From Bacteroidales bacterium (GTDB taxonomy: Bacteria; Bacteroidota; Bacteroidia; Bacteroidales; UBA932): DNA of 64,000 bases. The notes under the pieces were generated by a model. It did no database searches. It saw nothing but the letters and a program-made list of their open reading frames with translations, and was not told the origin of the DNA. Below, piece after piece: positions 8,323 to 17,754 of the stretch. Position 1 is the first letter of the stretch. Every line of letters starts with the position of its first letter. The DNA lies in the NCBI GenBank assembly GCA_022648545.1, contig JALCMP010000003.1, forward strand, positions 1 to 64,000. Reading direction: 5' to 3'. Made by a program: the position numbers and the translations under genes.

Positions 8323-9036
8323 ATGATGAAAAAAATTTATAAGATTTTTATGCTGCTTGTATTGATCGCAGGCATTCCGGCAATCCAATCATGTGATTTG
8401 AACGACGACGACTCCGGACATTACAATAATCTCGGACTGGCAACGGTACATAAGATAAAAGACAGCACGGATTTATACTTTCTGCTGGAAACGGCAAAAC
8501 AAAAACTATATCCTTGCAACACTAACAATACATCTCTTGCATCAACCTTAAAGGACAGCGGCCGCGTATGGATAGGATACAATGTCACCGACATGAAGAC
8601 CGAAGGCTATGACAAGACGATAGACCTTATTAACATACAAAAAATACTGACGAAAAAGGTCATAGACCTCACACCTTCGAACGAAGAAGAAATAGGCGAT
8701 AATTATATGGAGCTTTTAGATTTCTCCATAACAGGGAAATATCTTAATCTATGGTGCAATATCCCTGTTTGCGATGGGAACAAGACCCTTGTAAACGTTG
8801 TTAATAACACTATTTCCGAAGATCCCGTAAAAGAAGATTATGTAACTCTCGAATTCCGGTGCAACGCTCATGATAACGAGAAATGTCTGATAAATTACCA
8901 GCAGGTTATGATATCGTTTTATATCGGAGATTATGTTCCGGAGGGGAAAAAAGGAATATTCCTTCGTTATAACGACAGACTAACGGAAAAGCCGAAATAT
9001 ATATGCATAACATCAGATTCGTTTCTTATAGATTAG
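8323..9036 (+). CDS. NigD-like lipoprotein
   Basis: The 237-residue protein has a lipoprotein signal ending in IQSC (Cys 24) followed by DLNDDDSG, which marks it for membrane anchoring and probably surface export. The arrangement of an N-terminal small beta domain (LGLATVHKIKDSTDLYFLLE) and a C-terminal beta-sandwich (DYVTLEFRCNAHDNEK, MISFYIGDYVPEGKKGIFLRY) matches the NigD-like family of Bacteroidales. Members are named from a nigerythrin/bacteriocin-like locus, but their actual role is unknown. It stands alone, with a strong terminator downstream. Confidence 0.75.
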   Translation: MMKKIYKIFMLLVLIAGIPAIQSCDLNDDDSGHYNNLGLATVHKIKDSTDLYFLLETAKQKLYPCNTNNTSLASTLKDSGRVWIGYNVTDMKTEGYDKTIDLINIQKILTKKVIDLTPSNEEEIGDNYMELLDFSITGKYLNLWCNIPVCDGNKTLVNVVNNTISEDPVKEDYVTLEFRCNAHDNEKCLINYQQVMISFYIGDYVPEGKKGIFLRYNDRLTEKPKYICITSDSFLID

Positions 9037-9089
9037 AAGAATATGCGGCTTTAGTATAAGACATTAGAAGACGATGACCAGGCGTTCCG

Positions 9090-9127
9090 AATCCTGCGGG
9101 GAAACAGACCACCCCGCAGGATTTTTC
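9090..9127 (+). terminator. Rho-independent terminator
   Basis: A 12-bp GC-rich stem (AATCCTGCGGGG at 9090-9101 with CCCCGCAGGATT at 9112-9123) is followed by TTTCATTTT. It ends the NigD-like transcript and lies just beyond the 3' end of the convergent rsmE gene. Confidence 0.85.
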
Positions 9128-9854
9128 ATTTTATAAAGGTAAAGTAAACCGCCGAGACGGCGGCCACCGCTGCGGTTTCGGTTCTCAACCTCGACTCTCC
9201 AAGATGAACCGGAACGAAACCGTTCTTAATTGCAAGGGCCGCCTCTTCGCGTGAAAAATCTCCTTCGGGACCTATTAATATGGTTATATGCGGATAATCC
9301 CCCGAGGTCAGTCCGGCCTTATATTCCGACAAAGCTCCGGTTATGGATGTTTTGTCAGCTTCCCCGCAATAAGCGATGATTCTCAAATCTTTGTGCGGAT
9401 ACGATATAAAATCCGTTACGGAACAGGCTTCATGCAGTACCGGGACGGCTCCTTTCAGAGACTGTTTTGCCGCGGAAAGAAGGATTTTGTTGCATCTGTC
9501 GGATTTTATTATTTTACGTTCGGAATGTTCTCCAATTACCGGAAAGATATCGTCAACTCCGAACTCGGTGGATTTTTCCAGAAACCATTCGTAGCGGTCC
9601 ATGTTTTTTGTAGGAGCAACGGCCATCTCAAGCTTATATTCATGAGCACCGAAGCTCGGGACTACCGAAACCACCTCAAAATCCGTATTCTTGCCGGTAC
9701 GGGTTATTCTGCATTCATAGAATGTCCCCAATCCGTCTATTACGTTTATCATGTCTCCGATCTTATGTCTGAGGACGCGCACGCAATGCGAACTTTCTTC
9801 TTCGGAAAGTACTCCTTTTCCGTCAAATATGCTTTTAGAATAAAACAGTTCCAT
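9126..9854 (-). CDS. rsmE: 16S rRNA (uracil(1498)-N(3))-methyltransferase
   Basis: RsmE methylates N3 of U1498 in 16S rRNA, using SAM. The 242-residue protein has the N-terminal PUA-like domain (SSHCVRVLRHKIGDMINVIDG) and the C-terminal SPOUT knot with the signature LIGPEGDFSREE and LGESRLRTETAAVAA. Length and all SAM-binding motifs are standard. The gene is divergent from the acyltransferase-like gene at 9916. A possible minus-strand -7 box (CAAATTTA on the plus strand at 9862-9869) is so close to the start that the message would be nearly leaderless. Confidence 0.95.
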   Translation of the reverse strand: MELFYSKSIFDGKGVLSEEESSHCVRVLRHKIGDMINVIDGLGTFYECRITRTGKNTDFEVVSVVPSFGAHEYKLEMAVAPTKNMDRYEWFLEKSTEFGVDDIFPVIGEHSERKIIKSDRCNKILLSAAKQSLKGAVPVLHEACSVTDFISYPHKDLRIIAYCGEADKTSITGALSEYKAGLTSGDYPHITILIGPEGDFSREEAALAIKNGFVPVHLGESRLRTETAAVAAVSAVYFTFIK

Positions 9855-9884
9855 GATCGGCCAAATTTATAAAAATTTATTTTA

Positions 9885-9892
9885 TAAATTTG
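9885..9892 (+). promoter_or_regulatory. Candidate -7 box (TAAATTTG)
   Basis: TAAATTTGC matches TAnnTTTGC and lies 23 bases before the ATG at 9916. This supports that ATG over the in-frame ATG at 9853, which would be upstream of the promoter. Confidence 0.5.
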
Positions 9893-9915
9893 CAGGATCA
9901 ACACTAAACATCAAT

Positions 9916-11136
9916 ATGAACAACATTAAGCAAAAACGCTACGTGGCACTAGACGTGCTAAGGGGCATGACGGTAGCCGGAATGATAATGGTCAACAATC
10001 CGGGATCGTGGACCCACATTTTTTCTCCTCTGGAACATTCGAAATGGGTAGGATGCACCCCCACCGATCTTGTATTCCCGTTCTTTCTTTTCATAGTTGG
10101 GGCCGCGATGGCTTTTTCTTTTGCCAAATACAACGAAAGCCTCAGCAAAGCCAGTGTAAAAAAGGTCATTAAAAGAAGTATTATAATTTTTCTCGTCGGT
10201 CTGGGACTGAATGCTTTTCCGTTCTTTCCTATACACCAGGAGGCATCCATGACTTTCGGACAAAATTACATGTACTATCTCCATCATATAAGAATATTCG
10301 GTGTGCTGCAAAGAATAGCCATGTGTTACCTTGTGGGTGGACTTTTTGCTTTGTGGCTGAGAAAGCCGAAGAAAATAATTCCGGCGATGGCAATTCTTAT
10401 GGGACTGCAGTGGCTGATCCTTTATCTGATAGGCGACCATAATGCTCCGATGGCTAACGGCGCTGCCGGAGCCTTCTCGCTTGCCGGACAGGGTTCAGGA
10501 GCAATAGATATTTCGCTTGTGGGAGCAAATCACGTATATCACGGTTTCGGAGTTGCATTCGATCCGGAAGGATTGCTGGGAACCCTGTCGGGATCATGTA
10601 CACTGCTGCTCGGATTTCTGCTCGGCAATATGATACGCACTACCGAAAACAAAATGGAACTGGTAGCCAAAGTATACACTACCGGGCTTCTCTGTCTTGC
10701 GGCAGGTGTTGTCTGGGGATCTTTTTATCCTGTAATAAAGGCATTATGGACCGGATCCTATGTTCTTTATGCCGGAGGCTGGAGCACCATAATGCTTGCT
10801 TTCTTCATCTATCTTATAGATATAAAGGGTAAGACAAAGGCATTCACTCCGTTCAGAGCCATGGGAATGAATCCGTTATTCGCTTTCGTAATGTCGGGAG
10901 TCCTCGTACGTCTGCTTGGCGGAGTAGTAAAATGGACATCTTCGGTTACAATGCCGGACGGAACGATACGGACCAAAACATGGAGTGCCCTGTCGTGGTT
11001 CTATCAGAATATCTGCGTACCAATAATAGGGACGGACAACAAGGTCTCTTCCCTGCTATACGCAGTATTATTCATAGGATTATTCCTTCTTATGGCAATG
11101 TGGCTGTATAAAAAGAAAATAGTTATAAAAATATAA
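9916..11136 (+). CDS. HGSNAT/DUF5009-type membrane acyltransferase
   Basis: This polytopic inner-membrane protein of about 406 residues has about ten helices. The N-terminal RYVALDVLRGMTVAGMIMVNNPGSW and the TPTDLVFPFFLFIVGAAMAF segment are characteristic of the bacterial relatives of heparan-alpha-glucosaminide N-acetyltransferase (DUF5009). The family transfers acetyl groups across the membrane to sugars, but the substrate here is unknown. The start at 9916 is preferred because a promoter box lies at 9885-9892, and the 21-residue extension from 9853 overlaps the rsmE start. Confidence 0.85.
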   Translation: MNNIKQKRYVALDVLRGMTVAGMIMVNNPGSWTHIFSPLEHSKWVGCTPTDLVFPFFLFIVGAAMAFSFAKYNESLSKASVKKVIKRSIIIFLVGLGLNAFPFFPIHQEASMTFGQNYMYYLHHIRIFGVLQRIAMCYLVGGLFALWLRKPKKIIPAMAILMGLQWLILYLIGDHNAPMANGAAGAFSLAGQGSGAIDISLVGANHVYHGFGVAFDPEGLLGTLSGSCTLLLGFLLGNMIRTTENKMELVAKVYTTGLLCLAAGVVWGSFYPVIKALWTGSYVLYAGGWSTIMLAFFIYLIDIKGKTKAFTPFRAMGMNPLFAFVMSGVLVRLLGGVVKWTSSVTMPDGTIRTKTWSALSWFYQNICVPIIGTDNKVSSLLYAVLFIGLFLLMAMWLYKKKIVIKI

Positions 11137-11155
11137 TAAACAGACAACTGAGATT

Positions 11156-11662
11156 ATGGCATATATAGGACTTATTTCCGATACCCACTGTGTTTTCGAC
11201 AGCCCCCTTAAGGAATTTCTTGCACCCGTAGACGAGATTTGGCACGCCGGGGATTTCGGGAATATAGAAACCGTAGATGCCATTTCCGCTTTCAAGCCGT
11301 TAAAAGGGGTTTACGGCAATTGTGACGATACGGTAATACGTTCCTGCCAGCCCGAATACAGGATAATGGACGTGGAAGGCATGAGAATCCTTATGATTCA
11401 TATAGGAGGATATCCCGGAAGGTACAGCAGACGTTCTCTTCAACTAATAGAGCAGTTTAATCCTGACATCTTCATATGCGGACATTCGCATATACTAAAG
11501 GTTATGAACGATAAGAAGCGTGTCATGCTCGACATCAATCCGGGCGCCGCCGGCATACAGGGATTCCATCTCGTCCGGACGGCCCTGCGTTTCGTAATAG
11601 AAAAAGGCAACATACGCGACATGGAAGTAGGACAATGGGAAAGAAAATACTACGATAAATAA
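11156..11662 (+). CDS. YfcE-type metallophosphoesterase
   Basis: This 168-residue cytosolic phosphodiesterase of the calcineurin-like superfamily has the metal ligands in ISDTHCVF (D9, H11), HAGDFGN, GNCDD (the asparagine of the GNHD motif, with C in place of H) and ICGHSHI. It probably hydrolyses phosphodiester bonds, as in YfcE/MJ0936, but its natural substrate is unknown. It follows the membrane acyltransferase gene by 19 bases and is likely co-transcribed with it. Confidence 0.9.
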   Translation: MAYIGLISDTHCVFDSPLKEFLAPVDEIWHAGDFGNIETVDAISAFKPLKGVYGNCDDTVIRSCQPEYRIMDVEGMRILMIHIGGYPGRYSRRSLQLIEQFNPDIFICGHSHILKVMNDKKRVMLDINPGAAGIQGFHLVRTALRFVIEKGNIRDMEVGQWERKYYDK

Positions 11663-11692
11663 GGGCCTGCGAAAAAAGGATCGCATATAAAT

Positions 11693-14161
11693 ATGATTAT
11701 GAAAAATACCAAAACATACTGGAATTTAAAAACATGGACAGGAATGCTGTTCATACTTCTAATGTCGGCAGGAATGTCGTTTGCACAGCAAAATCCGGTA
11801 ACTAAGGCAAATTATGATCTTGCCGAACGCTTTTCCCTTAAAAAGGTAAGCAAATATGTATTTTCCTCTAAAGTAGAACCGCACTGGTTCAGGTACTCTG
11901 ACAAATTCTGGTATACATATAAAACCGGAGAAGGAATTGAATATTACATATACGACCCTTATAAAAAAAGCAGGCACAGGATATGGGACATGGACGATCT
12001 TGCGGCAAGGATAAGCCGCATTACCGAAGATCCGTTCGACGGCAAACATCTTCCGGTAGACGACCTAAGACTGAAGGACGATAAGTATTTCACATTCACG
12101 ATATCATCTTCAAAAATGATTGCCGATACCACCGCCGGCAAAAAAGATGAAAAAAAACACAAGGTTTTCAGATTCAGATATGATATAAGTTCCGGCAAAC
12201 TCAAGGACATTACCTCGCAAAAAGAGATAAAGGATTTTCCGGGATGGGCCAGCATCTCTCCCGACGGACGTTTTGCCGTATACGCAAAGAACTATAACCT
12301 GTTCTACATGGATACCGTAAACCTCAGAAAGGCTACCGACAATCCAAAGGACTCCACAATAATTGAACATCGCCTTACTTCCGACGGCAGACTCAAGTTT
12401 TCATACAACGATATATACGTAAGGCTGAGCGACGAGGATTCTTCCAAACGCAAGTCCTGCAACATCTTCTGGTCCCCGGACTCCAGGCATTTTGCCCTCG
12501 TACGTTCCAATGAAACAATGATAAAGGATCTCTGGGTAATAAATTCCCTAAAGCAGCCGCGTCCCGAACTGGAATCGTATTCCTACCTTATGCCGGGCGA
12601 AACAGGCCCCAAGACTTATCTCTATCTTTTCGATTTCGAGCATAAGACATATAAGATAGTAAATACAAAGGCGTTCAAATACCAATATCTCGGAGTAGAG
12701 GGCGCACGCCAGGTAAACGAAGACAACTACGCAAAATACCGTTCCCGTAAATGGCTCGGCAACAACGATCACTTTTACATAACCAGATTCAGCAGGGACA
12801 TAAAGAAGGTCGACAGATGCGTGGTAAATGTAGAGCATCCCGACAGCGCAAGAGTCGTAATAAAGGAAAGGCTCAATACCTATGTGGAAACACGCGACCT
12901 TATTCCGGTAAACGGAGGCAGGCAGCTTATAGAATGGTCGGAACGCGACGGATGGGCACACCTTTATATGTATAATACCGACGGAACAGTAAGGAACAGG
13001 ATAACTTCAGGCAACTATCATGTAGAAGACGTCATTAAGACCGACGATTCCAAATCAGTAATATACTTTACCGCCTGCGGAAAAGAAAAAGGAGAAAACC
13101 CTTATTACACATATTTGTACAGCGTACATTACGACGGATCGGGACTCAAGCTCCTGTGTAGTGGGGATTTCGACAATACCGTATCCATGAGCGACGACGG
13201 AAAATATTTCGTAAATAATTATTCACGGGTCGACTGTACGCCAAAATCAGCCGTTTATGATAATCTCGGGAACAAACTCTCCGACATCGAAACCGCCGAT
13301 TTTCGCCAGCTTTTAGCCATGGGATATAAATTTCCGCAAATATTCAGGGTAAAAGCCGGCGACGGGATTACGGATTTGTACGGAGTGATGTACAAACCTT
13401 TCGATTTCGATTCCACAAAGCTCTATCCTATAATAGAATATGTTTATCCAGGACCGCAAACGGAAGCGAACAACAGCTCCTGGAGCGCACGCATGAACCG
13501 CATAGATCGTCTGGCGCAGCTCGGGTTCATAGTAATAACGGTCGGAAACAGAGGCGGACATCCCAACAGATCAAAGTGGTACCACAATTTCGGCTACGGG
13601 AATCTGCGCGACTACGGACTTGAAGACAAGAAAGTTGCAGTACAACAGCTTGCTGCAAGGTACAAATTCATAGACGGAAACAGAGTGGGAATACACGGAC
13701 ACTCCGGAGGAGGATTCATGTCCACCGCCGCAATACTCACCTATCCCGATTTCTTTAAGGCGGCCGTTTCATGTTCGGGCAACCACGACAACAACATCTA
13801 CAACAACTGGTGGAGCGAACAGCACAACGGACTAACCGAAGAAATTACGGAAAAGGGCGATACCACGTTCCATTTCTCCATAAAAACAAACGAGGAACTT
13901 GCAAAAAATCTAAAGGGACACCTTCTTATGATAACCGGTGACGTAGACGACAACGTAAATCCGGCCAACACATACAGGATGGCCGATGCATTTATAAAAG
14001 CGAACAAACGTTTCGACATTTTCATAATGCCCGGACAGCACCACGGTTATGGCAAACTCAGAGAATACTTTTTCTGGAAAATGGCCGACTACTTTACGAA
14101 AAATTTAATGGGAGACAATACTACCCGTCCGACAGACATCCGGCAAATGAACAACGACTGA
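11693..14161 (+). CDS. Secreted S9 family prolyl peptidase (dipeptidyl-peptidase IV-like)
   Basis: The protein is 822 residues with a signal peptide (MLFILLMSAGMSFAQ). An N-terminal beta-propeller of roughly 530 residues contains WSPDSRHFAL and WSERDGWAHLYMY blades. The C-terminal alpha/beta-hydrolase domain carries catalytic Ser in GHSGGGF (near residue 671), Asp in TGDVDDNV (near 752) and His in GQHHGYG. It should release dipeptides from peptides with Pro or Ala at position 2, in the periplasm. The ATGs at 11693 and 11699 are both possible starts. Confidence 0.93.
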   Translation: MIMKNTKTYWNLKTWTGMLFILLMSAGMSFAQQNPVTKANYDLAERFSLKKVSKYVFSSKVEPHWFRYSDKFWYTYKTGEGIEYYIYDPYKKSRHRIWDMDDLAARISRITEDPFDGKHLPVDDLRLKDDKYFTFTISSSKMIADTTAGKKDEKKHKVFRFRYDISSGKLKDITSQKEIKDFPGWASISPDGRFAVYAKNYNLFYMDTVNLRKATDNPKDSTIIEHRLTSDGRLKFSYNDIYVRLSDEDSSKRKSCNIFWSPDSRHFALVRSNETMIKDLWVINSLKQPRPELESYSYLMPGETGPKTYLYLFDFEHKTYKIVNTKAFKYQYLGVEGARQVNEDNYAKYRSRKWLGNNDHFYITRFSRDIKKVDRCVVNVEHPDSARVVIKERLNTYVETRDLIPVNGGRQLIEWSERDGWAHLYMYNTDGTVRNRITSGNYHVEDVIKTDDSKSVIYFTACGKEKGENPYYTYLYSVHYDGSGLKLLCSGDFDNTVSMSDDGKYFVNNYSRVDCTPKSAVYDNLGNKLSDIETADFRQLLAMGYKFPQIFRVKAGDGITDLYGVMYKPFDFDSTKLYPIIEYVYPGPQTEANNSSWSARMNRIDRLAQLGFIVITVGNRGGHPNRSKWYHNFGYGNLRDYGLEDKKVAVQQLAARYKFIDGNRVGIHGHSGGGFMSTAAILTYPDFFKAAVSCSGNHDNNIYNNWWSEQHNGLTEEITEKGDTTFHFSIKTNEELAKNLKGHLLMITGDVDDNVNPANTYRMADAFIKANKRFDIFIMPGQHHGYGKLREYFFWKMADYFTKNLMGDNTTRPTDIRQMNND

Positions 14162-14316
14162 CCCCTTGCCGGAAATTCAAAACCGCCGGAACTGGACCGT
14201 CTTATAAATGACGATCATTACGATATAACAATACAGGCAAAGGAATGTCGCCATCAAAATAAGACAGGGAATACCATTTCCGCAATTACGGAAGATAAAG
14301 AAAATATTAAGCAGAA

Positions 14317-14751
14317 TTATCTTATGGAAATAACCCTTCCTCCGTCCGGCTTTACGGTAATGTAAACCTTAACTGTATTTTCCGGAAGTATGGATTCTAT
14401 TTTCTCCGGCCATTCCATAAAGCAAAGTCCGTCGCCGGAAAAATATTCTTCTATGGCTATATCGTAAGCTTCCTTAATGGAATTTATCCTGTAAAAATCA
14501 AAATGGTAAACGGGGAATCCCTTGGACGACTGATATTCGTTTATGATCGTAAACGTAGGACTGTTCACAACGTCCTTAACGCCCAGAACTTCACACAGGG
14601 CCTTTATAAAAGTAGTTTTGCCGGCTCCCATGCTGCCGTAAAACGCAAAAACATTACTGTCGATTTGCGGAGACGAAACATATTCCAAAAATTCTTCCGC
14701 CCCCCTGCGGATATCGTGCAGATTATCTACGGTTATCTCTTTAACAGACAT
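14317..14751 (-). CDS. tsaE: tRNA threonylcarbamoyladenosine biosynthesis ATPase TsaE
   Basis: This is the P-loop ATPase that drives turnover of the TsaB/TsaD complex in t6A37 synthesis. The 144-residue protein carries the Walker A sequence GSMGAGKTTFIKAL, the switch region SPTFTIINEY, HFDFYRI and the C-terminal FMEWPEKIESILPEN motif. All are in the family order. It is 18 bases downstream of the comM-type gene on the same strand. Confidence 0.95.
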   Translation of the reverse strand: MSVKEITVDNLHDIRRGAEEFLEYVSSPQIDSNVFAFYGSMGAGKTTFIKALCEVLGVKDVVNSPTFTIINEYQSSKGFPVYHFDFYRINSIKEAYDIAIEEYFSGDGLCFMEWPEKIESILPENTVKVYITVKPDGGRVISIR

Positions 14752-14769
14752 AATAACACCTCCTGTATT

Positions 14770-16374
14770 TTAATTCGTCTGCGGCGCCCGAAATCTTACC
14801 GCCTGCGAAATATGCTTCAAAGATATAAAATCATCGCCATCCAAGTCAGCAATAGTCCGCGATATTTTTAAAATTCTTGCATATCCCCTTGCCGAGATAT
14901 GAAGCCGGTCTATGATTTTTTTTAAATAAGACCGTTCCCTGTCGCCCGTACGGCAATATTCGTCAAGCATCGAAGAAGGAATCATGGCATTGATAAAAAA
15001 CTTCTCGTTCACGTACCGTTCGGCCTGGATCTTTCTGGCAGCCATAACGCGCGAGGCTATTGAGGCACTGCTTTCGGGAACGGCGGCAAACGGACCGCAT
15101 TTTCGGCAATCCGTCACATTCCCTACTATATCTTCAGCCGGAACCGGACGGACCCTGAGGTGAATATCTATGCGATCCATAAGAGGTCCGGAAATTTTTC
15201 CCAGATAACGCCTAATTTCCGACGAAGTGCAAGTACATGCTCCGGAGTCATCGTCCAGCTTGCCGCAGGGACATGGATTCATAGCTGCCACCAGCATAAA
15301 GGAGGCTGGATAAACATATCTGGTCCTGACCCTGCATACTTGCACTATCCTGTCTTCCAAAGGCTGTCTTAGGACTTCAAGAACCGGACGCCCGAACTCG
15401 GCAAACTCGTCGAGAAACAAAACGCCATTATTGGCAAGCGAAACCTCACCCGGGGCACCGGAAAGGCCTCCCCCCACAAGTGCCGGAACCGTAATGGAAG
15501 AATGGGGCGCACGGAACGGCCTCTTTTTCATAAGGCCGCCTCCGGGAGGGAACATTCCTGCAAGAGAATATATCTTGCTTGTTTCCAGACTCTCGATTCT
15601 GTTCATCGGAGGCAATATAGAAGGCAGGCATTTTGCCATGAACGTCTTTCCGGACCCCGGACTCCCAACCATAATAACATTATGCCCCCCTGCCGCAGCA
15701 ATCTCCAGGCCTTTTCTGGCAAAGGCCTGTCCCCTTACGTTCGCAAAATCATATTCGGAAACACCGCTGCCTGCAGTTTCATTTTCCTCCGCCCCAGGAC
15801 AAGAAACGGAGGAGTTTCCCGTCCGTTCCGAAAGCCGCGGACCTGCCTTAAGGCGGGAACAGCCGTCGGGATACATTAATATATCGAGGATTTCACCCAG
15901 ATCGTTTGCTCCGTAAACATCTATGCCTTCTATTTCCGAACCTTCGGCAGCAGATTCGGCCGGCAGGATACATGCCGAAAAACCTTTTTCCAAAGCGTGT
16001 ATTACAATAGGGAGAGCTCCGTGTATCGGACGCAGCGAACCATCCAGCGCAAGTTCGCCCAATATCATATACTTCGACAGATCAGCCGCTTTTATTTGTC
16101 CGGAAGCCGCCAGGATTCCTACGGCTATGGCTGCATCGAACGCCGACCCGCCTTTTTTTTCATCTGCCGGGGCAAGATTTATGACTATTTTCTTTCCGGG
16201 GATCCTGTATCCGTACCTTTTTAATGCGGTGCCGATACGCTGCTGGCTCTCTTTTACAGCTACATCCGGCAACCCTACCATAAAAAATGATATTCCGTCG
16301 CACACATCCACTTCCACCGTAACTGTCAAAACATCCATTCCCCTGCAAAACGCGCAATATACCCTGCTTAACAT
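14770..16374 (-). CDS. comM: YifB/ComM family Mg-chelatase-like AAA+ ATPase
   Basis: ComM relatives are ATP-dependent helicases that extend heteroduplexes during natural transformation and recombination. Features in order are the N-terminal lon-protease-like domain (VEVDVCDGISFFMVGLPDVAVKE, GELALDGSLRP), Walker A GSPGSGKTFMAKCLP, Walker B GVLFLDEF, the MNPCPCG loop, and the C-terminal helical domain (LHISARGYARILKISRTIADL). I place the start at 16374 (MLSRVYCAFCRGMDVLTV) because the frame can be extended upstream, but the extension runs through the terminator of the preceding gene at 16412-16451. It carries a central Lys/Glu-rich insertion near residues 175-215. Confidence 0.92.
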   Translation of the reverse strand: MLSRVYCAFCRGMDVLTVTVEVDVCDGISFFMVGLPDVAVKESQQRIGTALKRYGYRIPGKKIVINLAPADEKKGGSAFDAAIAVGILAASGQIKAADLSKYMILGELALDGSLRPIHGALPIVIHALEKGFSACILPAESAAEGSEIEGIDVYGANDLGEILDILMYPDGCSRLKAGPRLSERTGNSSVSCPGAEENETAGSGVSEYDFANVRGQAFARKGLEIAAAGGHNVIMVGSPGSGKTFMAKCLPSILPPMNRIESLETSKIYSLAGMFPPGGGLMKKRPFRAPHSSITVPALVGGGLSGAPGEVSLANNGVLFLDEFAEFGRPVLEVLRQPLEDRIVQVCRVRTRYVYPASFMLVAAMNPCPCGKLDDDSGACTCTSSEIRRYLGKISGPLMDRIDIHLRVRPVPAEDIVGNVTDCRKCGPFAAVPESSASIASRVMAARKIQAERYVNEKFFINAMIPSSMLDEYCRTGDRERSYLKKIIDRLHISARGYARILKISRTIADLDGDDFISLKHISQAVRFRAPQTN

Positions 16375-16411
16375 AAAAACAAATATTATTTCTGCGGGCA
16401 ATATAGCGGCA

Positions 16412-16451
16412 GTAAAATAAAAAAACGCCTCTTTCCGTAAAGAAAAGAGGC
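16412..16451 (-). terminator. Rho-independent terminator of the namZ gene
   Basis: On the minus strand an 8-bp stem (GCCTCTTT/AAAGAGGC, at 16444-16451 and 16427-16434) is followed by GTTTTTTATTTTA. It lies 40 bases after the namZ stop and just before the comM start, which fixes the limit of each transcript. Confidence 0.75.
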
Positions 16452-16488
16452 ATTCATACAATATATATATGATTATATATTTTTTATT

Positions 16489-17742
16489 CTAATTTTCCGG
16501 ATAAAGAAGATAAGGTTTGCGTTCCTGCATGAACTTTTTCACCTCAGGAGCCCAGCTGGCCTTAATCTCTTCTGCTGATTTTCCGGATTCAATCATCTTG
16601 CGTACATATGCCTGTCCTATTTCGCATTCAAAGAACCTTCTGAAAAAATAATCGTCCATATTAAGATTTTCATACGCATCTATGATATAAGAAAGATCTA
16701 TCTCTTTTTTGTTTATTTCCGCAACGGAAGGTTCGCTCCTAAGGTCCACGCCATAGCACTTCCTATTCAACTGAGGAGGATTCTTGGCTCCGGGAACGCT
16801 TTTCGGCGTAAAGGAGAACTTATAACCCTTCATATTTGGATGTCCGTACATCTGAAAAGGTTTATCCGTACCGCGTCCGAGACTGACGGGCGTAGCTTCA
16901 AAATAACAAACCGACGGAAAAAGATATATGGAACGCATGTCCGGCAAATTCGGCGAAGGTTTAATAGGCAATCTGTAAAGTTTTGAATGTGTATAATTTC
17001 CACATTTTATTACTGTAAGATCACAATGAAGACTATCTTTCAGCCAATGTTCACCGTTGATCATATTTGCAAGTTCGCCCGAAGTCATTCCGTACACGAC
17101 AGGTATAGGAAGGGCTCCTACACCGCTTTTATATTTCATATTGAGAATCGGCCCGTCTACATAAAAGCCAAGAGGATCGGGACGGTCGAGAAGGATAAAC
17201 GGTTTGTCGTACCGTGCGCACTTCCCCATCATATCCAACATGGTTATATAATATGTATAAAACCTCACTCCAATATCCTGAATATCGAACAAAAGCACAT
17301 CGAACATCCCCATGGTCTGTTTTAATGTCGAATCTCCTCCGTAGAGAGACTTTATAGGCACTCCGGTTTTCATATCGACGGAATTTCCGATATGTTCACC
17401 TGCATCGGCCTTTCCGCGAAAACCATGTTCCGGCGACATTACACATGTCACATTCACTCCCAACGAAACAAGGGTATCCAGAAGATGTGTCTTGGAAGTA
17501 ACCATACCGGTCTGGTTGGAGAGGAGGCAAACACGCTTCCCTTTCAAAAGGGGAAGATACTCGTCCATGCGTTGTGCTCCGGTTATGATATCGGTTGCAT
17601 ACCGGACATTCTCTTCTCCAGGGAAAGACTCTATTTTATTTCCGTTTAAACCGTCATCATCCTGAGGCATTACGACTGAAGAGCCGCAGGAAACAAAGAC
17701 AAGAGAAAACAGCATAATAATAAAAGCTGATAGTTTTTTCAT
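16489..17742 (-). CDS. namZ: Exo-beta-N-acetylmuramidase NamZ-type lipoprotein (DUF1343, GH171)
   Basis: The 417-residue protein begins with a lipoprotein signal (LVFVSCGSS, Cys 19). The DUF1343 signature is clear: LLSNQTGMVT, MSPEHGFRGKADAGEHI, SLYGGDSTL, LFDIQDIGVRFYTY, LLDRPDPLG, and VSLGRGTDKPFQMYG with the C-terminal TPKSVPGAKNPP. Family members characterised as NamZ remove terminal MurNAc from peptidoglycan fragments in Bacteroidota, supporting muropeptide recycling. The gene is preceded by waaA on the same strand, 12 bases away, and ends in a strong terminator. Confidence 0.88.
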   Translation of the reverse strand: MKKLSAFIIMLFSLVFVSCGSSVVMPQDDDGLNGNKIESFPGEENVRYATDIITGAQRMDEYLPLLKGKRVCLLSNQTGMVTSKTHLLDTLVSLGVNVTCVMSPEHGFRGKADAGEHIGNSVDMKTGVPIKSLYGGDSTLKQTMGMFDVLLFDIQDIGVRFYTYYITMLDMMGKCARYDKPFILLDRPDPLGFYVDGPILNMKYKSGVGALPIPVVYGMTSGELANMINGEHWLKDSLHCDLTVIKCGNYTHSKLYRLPIKPSPNLPDMRSIYLFPSVCYFEATPVSLGRGTDKPFQMYGHPNMKGYKFSFTPKSVPGAKNPPQLNRKCYGVDLRSEPSVAEINKKEIDLSYIIDAYENLNMDDYFFRRFFECEIGQAYVRKMIESGKSAEEIKASWAPEVKKFMQERKPYLLYPEN

Positions 17743-17754
17743 AGTAATTAATAT

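Noticed and set aside
9853-9915. Earlier start for the acyltransferase-like gene
   Set aside because: It would overlap the rsmE start and place the promoter box at 9885-9892 inside the coding region.
16375-16461. N-terminal extension of the comM-type gene
   Set aside because: The extension includes the rho-independent terminator of the gene upstream, and the shorter start matches the family length.
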